Source: Calvatia gigantea (taxonomy: Eukaryota > Basidiomycota > Agaricomycetes > Agaricales > Lycoperdaceae). From it: a DNA stretch of 64,000 nt. The notes below the pieces were generated by a model. It had not been told where the DNA came from. It did not search any database and worked only from the letters and a program-made list of their open reading frames with translations. The stretch covers positions 558,001-622,000 of the forward strand of contig JACAAK010000007.1 of assembly GCA_025093985.1 (NCBI GenBank). Reading direction: 5' to 3'. Each line of letters starts with the position of its first letter. The first letter of the stretch is position 1. The position numbers and the translations under genes are program-made. This document shows positions 44,302 through 54,764 of the stretch, one piece after another.

Positions 44302-45426
44302 ATGAGCTCAAACCCAGACAAATACAGAGAACTGAATTTCAAAGTCACTGACAACAAATCTGAAACATCAGACAAAGAAGAAACAGGGAACCCTGAAGTA
44401 CCTGAAGAACCAACTGGAGAAACACACAACAAACCCAGAGTAAACCCAGCAAAAGAAGAAGTACTATCAGAACTTCTAAATGAACTCAACCTAGCAGAGG
44501 AAGAGTTAGTCCATCAGGAGAAATCAGATAAATCAAGCTCAGATGAAACAGAATCAGAGACCAACTCTGATATGACTAACAAGGCAGTAGTACCCACAAC
44601 AACGCCCAGTGGGAAAGGCCTAGTGCCAGACCTGGGGTTTTTCAACAGCACCCACACTAAGTTCGATGACTGGTAGAGAGCAATAACGCTCTTCATGAAG
44701 TTCAACAAGATAGTCTCAGCAGATGATAAAGCTATAGCAGTCCTAGCCAGGCTGCGAGGAGGAACTGCAGGAGCATACACAGCCATGAGAGTACCAGCCA
44801 TCCTGGAATTTGAAGATTCAGTAGACTGGAAGGTATTCTCTGAGGAATTTAGAAGGACCTTCTCAGACAATGCCTCAAACAGTAAAGCAGAATGGCAGAT
44901 TGAAAAATTCAAACAAGGAAATCGAAACACCACCAACTACCTAATTGAATTTGAAGTTTTGAAAAGCAAAGCCAAGACCAATAGCAAGCATGCCATGTTC
45001 CTACTTAGGAAAAATGCCCGACAGGATATCATACCTACGATCACTGGCTATCTACCTTCAGCCAGACCAGACACATATGCAGAATGGAAAGAAGCCATAC
45101 TCTCTATCAGGCAAGGATACAAAGCATCTGAGTATCGAGGAGACAGGAAAACAAACACTGGCACCACTTATGGAGGAATGGGAGAACCCATGGAGATAGG
45201 AAGCCAATGCCACATTTTTAATGCCGAAGGGAAACCTAAGTGCTATAATTGTGGCATTTTTGGACATATGGCCAAAGATTGCAAGAAGCCCAAGAGGCTA
45301 ACCTGCTACAATTGCAGGAAAACAGGCCACATAGCAAAGGCCTGCACCACACCAAAGAAAATACAGGTTCAAGGAGTGGAGGAAGTTGATGAAGAAAAGA
45401 AGGATTTTTCCAAGGACTCTGAGTAG
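44302..45426 (+). pseudogene. A7 gag, one main stop
   Basis: It starts MSSNPDKYRELNFKVTD. TAG at 44674-44676 replaces the second Trp of DDWWRA. From 44695 the frame is open for 243 codons, covering capsid and both knuckles ([14 protein letters not shown] and CYNCRKTGHIAKAC), to DSE-TAG. Confidence 0.88.
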
Positions 45427-48400
45427 GTGCTACCTCAAGAGTCAGAAAGCTTGTATCTAGGATATCAGACAAATTCTACACAATTCCTCAGAAAAGAAAG
45501 CACAAACTAAACCTAAAAGGAAAAATACAAATGGCAAGAAAGGAGATAATGGTGGACACAATTGTCAACTCAGGGTGCACAACCAGCAGCATCAGTAAAA
45601 AGCTGGTAGACAAAGAAAACCTCCCCACCCAGAAACTGGAGCAACAAATCTTGGTATTAAACACGGACGGAACACTGAACTAGGGCAGCAAAGTGACGGA
45701 AACAGCCACAATCGACATAGATATCCAAGGACACAAAGAACAAATCGAAGCATCAGTTGTACAACTACAAGACCGTGCAGAGGTCTTCCTAGGACATGAC
45801 TGGCTAGTCAAACACAACCTGGAGGTAGACTGGAATAATGGAGAAATCAAGTTCACTCAGTGTCCACCAAACTGTCAATTTCCCCACTGAAACATCCCCA
45901 TCACAGAAAAAATACAGAGCATGGCCACTACAGAAGATTTATGGGAAGAAGAGGACGAACCAGACCTAACCAAGCCAGAAGACTTACCAGACTACATACA
46001 ACCATTCATGCATCTGTTCAACAAAACAATGTTTGACAAACTCCCAGAATGCACTGAATGGGACCATGAAATAATCCTAATGGAGGATGCCCCAAAGGAA
46101 ATAAGTGTAGGAACTTACAACATGATGGTCAAAGAGCAGGACGAACTCAAAGCATTTATCAAAGAGAACCTAGAATCAGGACAAATACGACCATCAAAAT
46201 CCCCATATGTAGCACCAACCTTCTTCATCCCCAAGAAGAACAGATCCAAGAGATTAATTCAAGACTATAGGCGGTTAAACAATGTGGTAATCAAGGACAA
46301 AACACTGCTGCCAAGAATTGGCGAGGTGATCGACAAGCTTGGAAAGGCCAAGTATTTCAACAAGCTCGACATCATCTGGGAATATAACAACATTAGGATC
46401 AAGGAAGGAGATGAATGGAAAGCAGTGTTCCTCACCAACGAAGGACTCTTTGAACCAACAGTCATGTATTTTGGACTCAGCAACTCACTGGGGACCTTCT
46501 CCAGGATGATGACAAGCATCTTCTGGGACCTATTGCAAAATGGAGACATTGTGAACTATATGGATGACTTTGCCATCCCCAGCAACACCAAAGAACAGCT
46601 AAAGGAACAGACAGTATGGTTCCTGGAGCGCACAGCACAATACAATCTATGTTTCAAATAAACCAAATGCATCTTTGATACAGAAGAAATCCCTATGTTA
46701 AGAGTCAAAGTGGGGCATGGACGAATCGAAATGGAGGAAGAAAAAGTCAAATCGGTGCAAGACTGGCTAGAGCCAAAAAATACAAAAGGAGTAGAAAGGT
46801 TTCTAGGCTTCACCAACTACTACCAGCATTTCATCAAAAACTTCAGCAAGATCACAGGGCCACTAAACAAACTCAAAGGAGCATCCACATGGGAATGGAA
46901 CCAAGAACACCAGACAGCCTTTGATCACCTTAAAAAGTGCATCATCGAAGAGCCCATGTTAACCCTACCACAAAGACAAGGACAGTTCAGGGTAGAAGTT
47001 GATGCATTAGACTACATGCTAGGAGGCGTGCTATCACAACAACAGGAGGGCAAATGGCACCCAATCGCCTTCACTTCATGAATGCTATCACTGGCAGAGT
47101 GAAACTATGAAATATATGATAAAGAGCTGCTGGCAATCATCCATGCCCTAAAAGAGTGGAGACATTATCTGCTAGATGCTGAAGAGAAATTTGAAATCTG
47201 GACTGACCATGAAAATTTAAAATACTACCAAGAACCACAAAAACTGAATGGTCGACAGGCTCGATGGTACCTATGCTTACAGGACTACAACTTCATACTG
47301 TGACATATACCTGGAAAAACAAATACAAAGGCTGACTTATTATCGTGAATCCACCAAATACCAGAAGGACAAGACAAACTAGTCACCATGATCCAAGAAA
47401 GTTGGCTATAGACAAGAAACACAGACGACACAGTACTCTTGCATGTGGAATTGTTCCTTGAGCCAACATTCCTGGAATGGATTCAGAACAAACCCCAGCA
47501 CAAGACAACAGTCCTCGCTGAGTTAAGAAAGCCAAGCCCCAAACTCACCAAGGAGCATGGAATCATCTACAGACAAAATAGTGCATATGTCCCACCTGAC
47601 CCAAAACTACAAGAAGAAGTTCTGGTGTAATACCATGACATCCTGGATGTAGGACACCCAGGTTAGCATAGAATGATGGAACTAATCAACTGCAACTACT
47701 GGTGGCCAACAATGAGAAAAGATGTAAAAAGGTACATCCAAGGATGTCAAGTCTGCTAGAGAAACAAAGCTAGAATAATGCCACTCAAATCGCCACTTCA
47801 CCCCCTCCCTATACCAAATGGGCCTTGGGAAGAAATCAGCATTGACATGATCAGGCCACTGCCAGAATCAGAAGGGAAAGATGCAATACTAGTCATCATC
47901 AATCAGTTTACAAGTATGATACAACTTATAGTGACAACAATAGATGTTTCATCCAAGGATGTCACAAGGATCTATCGAGACGAAATATGGAAGCTACACA
48001 GATTGCCAAGAAAGGTGTTAAGTGATCAAGGACCCCAATTCACATCAGAATTCACAAAAGAGCTATTCAAAGGACTTGGCATAGAACAAAACCTATCCAC
48101 AGTGTATCACCCACAAACCAACAGACAGACAGAACACATTAATAGGGAAGTGGAAACATACATCCGCCTGTACTGCAATTATGACCAAAACGACTGGGCA
48201 GAATAGCTCCCCATTGCAGAATTCCAGTACAATGACAAACAACATGGAGGGACACAGGAAACACCATTCTTCCTAAACTACAGAAGGAATCCATGGAAGG
48301 GCAAGAACGAGCCAATAACAAACAACCCCATTGCCACTACATTCCTGCAACACCTTCAGAACACCCAAGACAATGCCGCATCAGCACTATGGACATATCA

Positions 48401-48935
48401 AGAAAAGATGAAACAACAACATGACCACAGTAAAATCCACACCACGTCACATCAAGTAGGTGATGTGGTATGGCTGGAGAATGCCAACATCCATACCAAT
48501 CAGACATCAAAGAAGCTAGGCCAAAAACAGTATGGGCCTTTCCTTATTAAGGAAAAGATAGGAGAAGCAGCATACTGGCTAGCCCTACCAGAGGGATGGG
48601 CCATCCATGATGTATTCAATGAACAGCTCCTGTCGCCAGCCCACAAGGCTGAGTTCCCAAGTCAGAAACAGCCATCAGCACCTGACCTGGTCATCATCAA
48701 CAATGAAGAAGAATACAAAGTAGAGGAAATCTGCAGACAAAGGAAACGTGGAAGGAGCTATCAATTCCTAGTCTACTGGAAAGGATACAGCAATGAAGAA
48801 GATACATGGACAGCGGAATCCAATCTGACAAATGCTCAAGATGCAATAGCAGACTACCAAAAAAGGCATCTGAAGGATACCCATAAAAAAGGGGGTAGAA
48901 GAAACAAAAAATCATCACCAAACCAAAGAAACTAG
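45427..48935 (+). pseudogene. A7 pol, full length, decayed
   Basis: Long open pieces remain: protease region 45693-45890; RT 45921-46661 with YMDDFAIPS (about 46558) and WEYNNIRIKEG (Gly of WGYNN lost); RNase H 46695-47081; integrase 47778-48206 with SIDMIRPLP, SDQGPQF and TEHINREVE (catalytic D, D, E all kept); GPF and chromodomain 48408-48935. At least nine stops interrupt it, for example at 45888, 46659, 47079 and 48204. Confidence 0.88.
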
Positions 48936-48941
48936 CCAGAC

Positions 48942-49925
48942 ATGCCTTCCTCCCAAGCCAACCGAGTCACCATTCATTCCCTCATGCACCCTAATCCAAC
49001 CACAATCTCCTCCGTCCCCCTCCCAGAGCCAGGCAACAGTCAAGCACCTGCCCCTCAAGGCACTTGTTACAACCTCACCACCACACCATCCCTGGCACAG
49101 GGACTCCTCAAATCTCTACTAAAAGATGTTGACAAGGCCACCAACAATGAAATAGAAACCGTCACCACCCAAAATAAATGGCTAGTTGTCAACAGGCACA
49201 TTGCTCTCACCACTGCATGCATCACTTTCACTGACATGTATGCAGGGTTTGCCAACATGTCCTTATCCACCAATCAACACATCCCCACCATCTTCTGGGC
49301 CCTAGAACAATCCACGCTCACACCTAGTGAACAAGACCATGTCCATAGTCTCCACAACCACGTCAACCTCAGATTAGAAGTATTCAAACACCTCAATATT
49401 GCCGACATTTTCCTGGAACTTGCCAATGTGGCCATGAACCTACTTAGACACGATAAGACCACCGAAGATCCAGAAATTGATGCCTTCATTGACAGGATCC
49501 ACAGCACCCTCTCCGAACTCCACACCATGATCAACCCCACACCACCAACCCGATCCAACATGCCCATGGACAAAAAAACAACTGTCTCTATAAAGGAAGA
49601 AGTCAACTCATTCTGCTGCTTCATAAAAACAATCACTCCACCACAACTTGTATCAGTTTTTCTCCCTCCCACAAGATTCCACACTGTGTTACCAGGACAA
49701 GAAAGGGACCAACACTACTGGAAATTGATAGTCAAGAACTATTGGGACAACTCCACTACAACCGACTTCCCATTCAACGGTGTCCCAGTCCCTATCCATC
49801 AAGATGGTCAAAGCCACTTGCCCATCTTCTTCGTGTGTTCAAATGATGGAAAATACCTCATCAGAGCCACCAAGAAAGCCCTTGCCTCCACTGTGGTCAA
49901 TGGTGACTTTGATGAAGCTTCCTGA
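48942..49925 (+). CDS. A7 ORF3, intact protein of 327 residues, function unknown
   Basis: It starts MPSSQANRVTIHSLMHPNP six bases after the pol stop and ends DFDEAS-TGA. It is uninterrupted although gag and pol of the same element carry many stops. Relative to A5 ORF3 it differs at many residues but keeps the same blocks: SSVPLPEPGNSQAPAPQGT, ACITFTDMYAGFAN, IADIFLELANVAMNLL, IKTITPPQLVSVFLPP, FPFNGVPVPIHQDG. No known domain or membrane span is seen. Expression would depend on the element's LTR. Confidence 0.8.
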   Translation: MPSSQANRVTIHSLMHPNPTTISSVPLPEPGNSQAPAPQGTCYNLTTTPSLAQGLLKSLLKDVDKATNNEIETVTTQNKWLVVNRHIALTTACITFTDMYAGFANMSLSTNQHIPTIFWALEQSTLTPSEQDHVHSLHNHVNLRLEVFKHLNIADIFLELANVAMNLLRHDKTTEDPEIDAFIDRIHSTLSELHTMINPTPPTRSNMPMDKKTTVSIKEEVNSFCCFIKTITPPQLVSVFLPPTRFHTVLPGQERDQHYWKLIVKNYWDNSTTTDFPFNGVPVPIHQDGQSHLPIFFVCSNDGKYLIRATKKALASTVVNGDFDEAS

Positions 49926-49950
49926 GGCATGAAGCCAAATTGGGGGGCAT

Positions 49951-50256
49951 TGTTATGGATTTCCATTGATCATATCATGCTCTGTGCTTGTCTGCATTTC
50001 TATACCATCAGTACATCCGTTTCACCTATTCCTGTTGAGCAATCTCTGTTATGACTCAAACTAACTACTATGCCTACCTTATTGGACATTTCATATAGTT
50101 GCCCCATCCATTCAACTGGATGACTCTCAGTATTTAAGTGTACATACACCCACTGTATTTGGTATGCTTAACCACCTCTTGTTCTTCTCCCCTTACTCGC
50201 CCTCAAGTCTTAGCCTAAGTTGCAACCTGAGGTTTACTCAGACTAAGGTCATAACA
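49951..50256 (+). repeat. A7 3' LTR
   Basis: 306 bp, preceded by a G6 run and CAT. Confidence 0.94.
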
Positions 50257-50261
50257 GATAT

Positions 50262-50733
50262 TCTCCAAAATGCTTGATAAAGGAGGAATTATAATTTACA
50301 TGGATGATATTCTCATCTATACCAAAACTCAGGAAGAAATGGATTGCCTTACCATAGAAGCACTCCAGATACTGAAGGATAATGATCTATACCTGAAATT
50401 AGAGAAATGTGAATTTAACAAGATCCATCTCAAGTATCTCAGCATGATAATCTCCCCCAACAAGATTGAAATGGACAACACCAAACTTCATGGAATAGAA
50501 GAATGGCCCTTATCCCACACTACCCACAATATCAGAAAATTTATGGGATTCTGCAACTTCTACCAAAAATTTATACATTGCTATGCCAACATATCTTGGC
50601 TACTTAATGCCTTACTATCCAAAACAAAGAAATTTGAATGGGAAATCAAGGCAAATAAAGTGTTTAAATGACTAAAGGTGGAATTCATAAAGAAACCCAT
50701 TTTACTCATGCTGGACCAAACAAAACCATTCTT
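50262..50733 (+). pseudogene. B1 pol: second half of RT and start of RNase H
   Basis: YMDDILIYTKTQEE (YMDD at 50297-50308) is the RT active site. Next come LYLKLEKCEFNK, EWPLSHTTHNIRKFMGFCNFYQKFI and LLMLDQTKPFF, the start of RNase H. One stop is at 50669-50671. The frame is cut at 50733 by the B2 LTR. Confidence 0.87.
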
Positions 50734-51996
50734 TGTTATGAACTTACTATATCCCCAGACTCTCCTTCTATTCGTATTAACCTTCTATTTAGACTTTCTC
50801 TTCCTTTTCTTCACTATACCCTGGTCTGTTATTTATTTATTAAACACATGTACTTCTACCTTTGCTTCTGATAATTCATTCTGAATCATGTTCCTGTTTC
50901 ACCTTTATCTTTTCTCATCATCAAACTTCTATTTGCTCCTCTCTATCTTCCTGTGACTTATGCCTCTTCTTCTCTTCCATTTTACTCATCCCTATGACTC
51001 TGTATATTACCAATTAACCCGTAGTAGTTCCCATTGACTCATATCTATTTACTACATAAATTCCCATCTCTTATCCATAACTAGTATATAACTTTAAGTA
51101 GTACCCATGTATTACCTTAGGTTATTCTAGTAATGAGCTTCCTTATCTTTGCTTGTCTGCTACAAGGTTAACAACCTTGGGGACTGCAGTGACACTTAAC
51201 TCGGACTTCTCAGGCAAGTGCAAGCTTCTACTCGAGGGAGTGATCTGAAGCCTGTTACGTGCGTTACCTTACTTCGCAACCGGGCCCGGATCGTCTCCAC
51301 TCAGGGAGAGGTTCAACGCTATAGCCCAGGAGTATTTGACAAGTCTCAATGACTTCTGTGCAGGCTTCGGATCGCTCCCTCGAGTAGAAGCTCGTGCTTG
51401 CCTGAGAAGTCCGAGTTAAGTGTCACTGCAGTCCCCAAGGTTGTTAGCCTTGTAGCAGATGAGCGAAGATAAGGAAGCTTGTTACTAGAATAACCTAAAG
51501 TAATACAAAGTACTACTTAGGGTTTATATACTAGCTGCGAATGGGAGATGAGAGACTACGTAGTAAGTAGATATGAGTCAACGAGAACTACTACGGGTTA
51601 ATTGGTAATCTAAGGAATCATAGGGATAGGCGAAAATGAATAGAAGAACGAGGACGAGTCATAAGAAGATGGAGTCAGGTAAAGAGAAGTACGACAGTGG
51701 GAAAAGATAAAGGTGAAACAGGAACATGATTCAGAATGAATCATAAGAAGCAAAGGTAGAAGTACATGTGATAAATAAATAAAGAGCGGACCGGGGTATA
51801 CAAGAATAAAAGAATGGGAAGTCCATTTGGAAAGTTAATACGTTAATGCAGAGAGTCCGGGGGTGTGGTAAGTTCGTAACAAAGCCTGCACAGAAGTCAT
51901 TGAGACTTGTCAAATACTCCTGGGCTATAGCATTGAACCTCTCCCTAAGTGGAGATGATCTAGGCCCAGTTGCGAAGTAAGGTAATGCACATAACA
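50734..51996 (+). repeat. B2 5' LTR, split by an inverted solo B LTR
   Basis: The LTR runs TGTTATGAAC to CACATAACA, 629 bp without the insert (51253-51886). Internal family B sequence follows, including AGAATAACCT at 51999-52008, which pairs exactly with AGGTTATTCT at 51119-51128. The TATA is near 51084. Confidence 0.88.
51253..51881 (-). repeat. Solo family B LTR, antisense, inside the B2 LTR
   Basis: 629 bp, TGTTACGTGCG to TTCGTAACA, flanked by AAGCC at 51248-51252 and 51882-51886. It is CpG rich and therefore young. With the surrounding LTR it makes a large inverted repeat. Confidence 0.92.
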
Positions 51997-53126
51997 TAAG
52001 AATAACCTTACCCCTTCTCTTGTTTCTACATGACTCTTGTTTCTTACAGCCAGCTTCTGCCAATTATTCCTCCATCCAGTTGACGTTGAGAAGCCTTTCC
52101 GGTAATAGGGTTAAGAAGAGTAGAACTTCAGGTCTACTAGTTTGTTTTATCCATCCTCTGCCAAGCAGTGTCGAGAAGAGTGGGACCGCTCACCACTAGT
52201 CTTGCTACTTTCTCTTATCCTCTATGTATCTGACACATAGAGAAGCCTCTGTACAACTGCATTGAGTAGAGCGGGCCTAGTCACCACTATCTGTCTTTTT
52301 CACCACATCATGAAAAGGGAAACGCCCCTCACACCCTCCTTTCTCATCTCCAGAATGATCATTCCATACACCAACCCAACAATCCTTTGAATCTCCTACT
52401 ACACCACCACCTCAACATACCCATAAACCAGAAGGACCTTCAGCACCATTCTTAGAAAGAATCTATTACACCCCATGTACCAGATCACAAAAACCGAAAT
52501 TACTACAAGAATTACCTGCATCTACAAGAAAATCCACTGAACCTGAACTGCCAAAGCCCTCACAAAGTGGCAAATTTGACTATTTTCAATCCAATACACC
52601 CGAGCAGGGCCCACCTCAAGAACTGCCACCATAGACACCATCTAGAGCTGTATCCCCCTCTCAATTTGGAATCAAAAACCCCCAAACCTTGCCATCTATC
52701 CTCGAAGATGATGCAGACGATGAGACATTCCATCAGCTACCCAAACATCCACTTGAATTCCAAGACATCCTTAATCAAGAAGGAACCCACCTTTTATACA
52801 CTCTGGACACCCTCGAATACCCAGACATCCCTGGCCTTGAATCACAAGAGCCAATTCATCCAGAAATCGAAAATATGGCTACTTCAACTCAAACACAAAC
52901 TGAAACTAACATTGAACCAACCAATCAAACCCTACCCCAATCAGGAGCCACAACTCCCATCTTTAGAATAGATGATGAAGGACCCCAGGAGAAGATCCTC
53001 CCCAGAGAGGTCGGCAAGGAAGAGCACCCTCTCCCTCCCCTCCCCCATCATGAAACTCTAGCTGTAATTCATCCACTCTATCCTCTTTCTCCCTTGGAAG
53101 AGAAGGAGAAGGTCAACGAAGACATC
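51997..53126 (+). pseudogene. B2 leader region and proline-rich acidic ORF, truncated
   Basis: After about 320 bases of untranslated leader, one frame from about 52320 gives a Pro/Glu-rich protein (SPTTPPPQ, LLQELPAST, QFGIKNPQTLPSILEDD, TLDTLEYPDIPGL, EEHPLPPLPHHE). It is open from 52689 to 53126 and has two TGA/TAG stops before that. It aligns with B1 14512-15340. After GAAGACAT near 53125 it switches abruptly to RNase H sequence. The function is unknown; it probably precedes or begins Gag. Confidence 0.55.
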
Positions 53127-54747
53127 AAGATGGAAAGCTCCACAAAATCTAAATTGAAGACAAGCAAGATGGACATTATACATGACACAATTCAACTATC
53201 AAATAAAACATTTACCAGGACAAAAGAATACATTAGCAGACACATTAAGCAGAAGACCAGACTACAAAATAGACAAAAAAGACAATGAAAATATCATCGC
53301 AATTCCAAAGGAACATTTCATAAATTTCATCACCAAAGAAATAAAAGATGAAATTAAAAGAAATAAATCACAAATTTTGAATAAATCAAAATATAAAGAA
53401 GAAAACAGATTATACCTATTTCAAAATAAAATAGTTATACCTGAAAATGCAGAAATAAAAAGAAAAATCCTGAAGAACACACACAACCATGAAACATCAG
53501 GACACCCAGGAATATCAGTAACTATTAAGAAACTCAATAAAGAAATATATTGGCCAGGAATGAATACATATATTCAAAACTATATAAAAAGATGCAATAT
53601 ATGTCAACAATATAAAATCAATAGACATCCAACAAAACTACCAATGCAACCAATACCTGGACCAAAATCAATTAAACCATTTACACAAATATCAATGGAT
53701 TTAATCACTGACTTACCAGAAGATAATGGATATGATACTATCCTGTCTATAGTGGACCATGGACTTACAAAGGGGATAGTACTAACAAAAACAAACAAAA
53801 ATATTACGGCACAAGGAGTAGCAAACATACTGTTTGAGAAAATATTTTCAAAATTTGGAACCCCAACAAAGATAATATCAGATAGAGATCCAAGATTTGC
53901 AGTGAAATCAATGCAAAAACTCTATAAAAAGCTGAATATTAAACCAGCATTTTCAACAGCATATCATCCTCAAACAGATGGAACAACTGAAAGATATAAT
54001 CAAGAAATAGAATTCTATTTAGCAGCATATACATCAAAGAACCCAAACTCTTGGACAAGAGCTTTACCAATGATAGAATTCAAACACAATATGAAACCTC
54101 ATAGCAGAAGAACACATTCTCCATATGAACTTCTATATGGAACAAATCCAATAGCATTTATGACACTAGAAGATCAAGAGAATACATCCATACCCTCGAT
54201 TAATGAAACAACCCTTTATTTACAAAAGATCCAAGAAGCGGCTTTAGAAGTACACAAACTAACAAGACAAAAGATGGCACAAAAGAACTTTAGACCATGG
54301 AAGCCATTCAAAGTCAGAGATAAAGTGTGGTTAGACAACCAGAACTTACCACTACCCTATCTATCAAAGAAGCTTAGTCAAAGAAGAGAAGGACCTTTTG
54401 AAATCATCCATAAAACCTCTGCTACAACTTACGAACTAAAACTACTGAAGAAGTGGAAGATACACAATAGGTTTCATGCTTCTCTTCTAACACTGATGAT
54501 AGAGAATGACATTTATGGGAAACACAATGAAAACCCACCACCAGACCTAATAGAAGACGAAGAACAATACCAGATAAAAGGAATTCTGAAACATAGATTC
54601 CGAAAGAAGTGTACAGAAGTTGAATGAGAATACCTCATTCGATGGAAAGGCTATGGACCTACTGAGGATTCATGGGAACCAGAAGTAAACTTAGAAAATG
54701 CAAAAGAGGAACTCGAAGAGTATAAAAGAGACCATGACTTGACATAG
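53127..54747 (+). pseudogene. Family D pol: RNase H tail, integrase and chromodomain
   Basis: RNase H tail WKAPQNLN and RQARW, then an uninterrupted frame from 53182: KHLPGQKNTLADTLSRRPD; integrase zinc region (H, GHPG, CNICQQYK, about 53480-53610); catalytic Asp in QISMD, Asp in IISDRD and Glu in TTERYNQE with 35 residues between the last two; GPF near 54390; chromodomain from EQYQIKGILKHR. TGA at 54625-54627 splits the chromodomain, which continues EYLIRWKGYG and EDSWEPEVNL to TAG 54745-54747. It is very A/T rich, with Arg mostly AGA. The upstream half of pol is missing. Confidence 0.85.
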
Positions 54748-54764
54748 AAAATCCAACAACCCAA

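Larger units (their letters stand above)
43916..50256 (+). mobile_element. Ty3/gypsy chromovirus A7, full length
   Basis: 6341 bp, with duplication GATAT at 43911-43915 and 50257-50261, inserted in B1 RT. The 306-bp LTRs differ at about nine sites, all transitions. Confidence 0.96.
13577..50733 (+). mobile_element. Ty3/gypsy element B1, 5' two-thirds, split by A3 and A7
   Basis: B1 is rebuilt from 13577-16237, 42324-43915 and 50262-50733. The joins are certified by the CTGTC duplication around A3 and the GATAT duplication around A7. It holds a 5' LTR, self-primer site, proline-rich leader ORF, Gag with CCHC knuckle, protease and RT. It ends at the start of RNase H, where the B2 LTR begins at 50734. 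Its own 3' LTR is not seen. Confidence 0.8.

Noticed and set aside
50734..51250. Small ORFs starting at 50668-50678 continuing B1 RNase H into VMNLLYPQ
   Set aside because: The frame runs into the B2 LTR, which starts exactly at 50734; the apparent continuation is chance.
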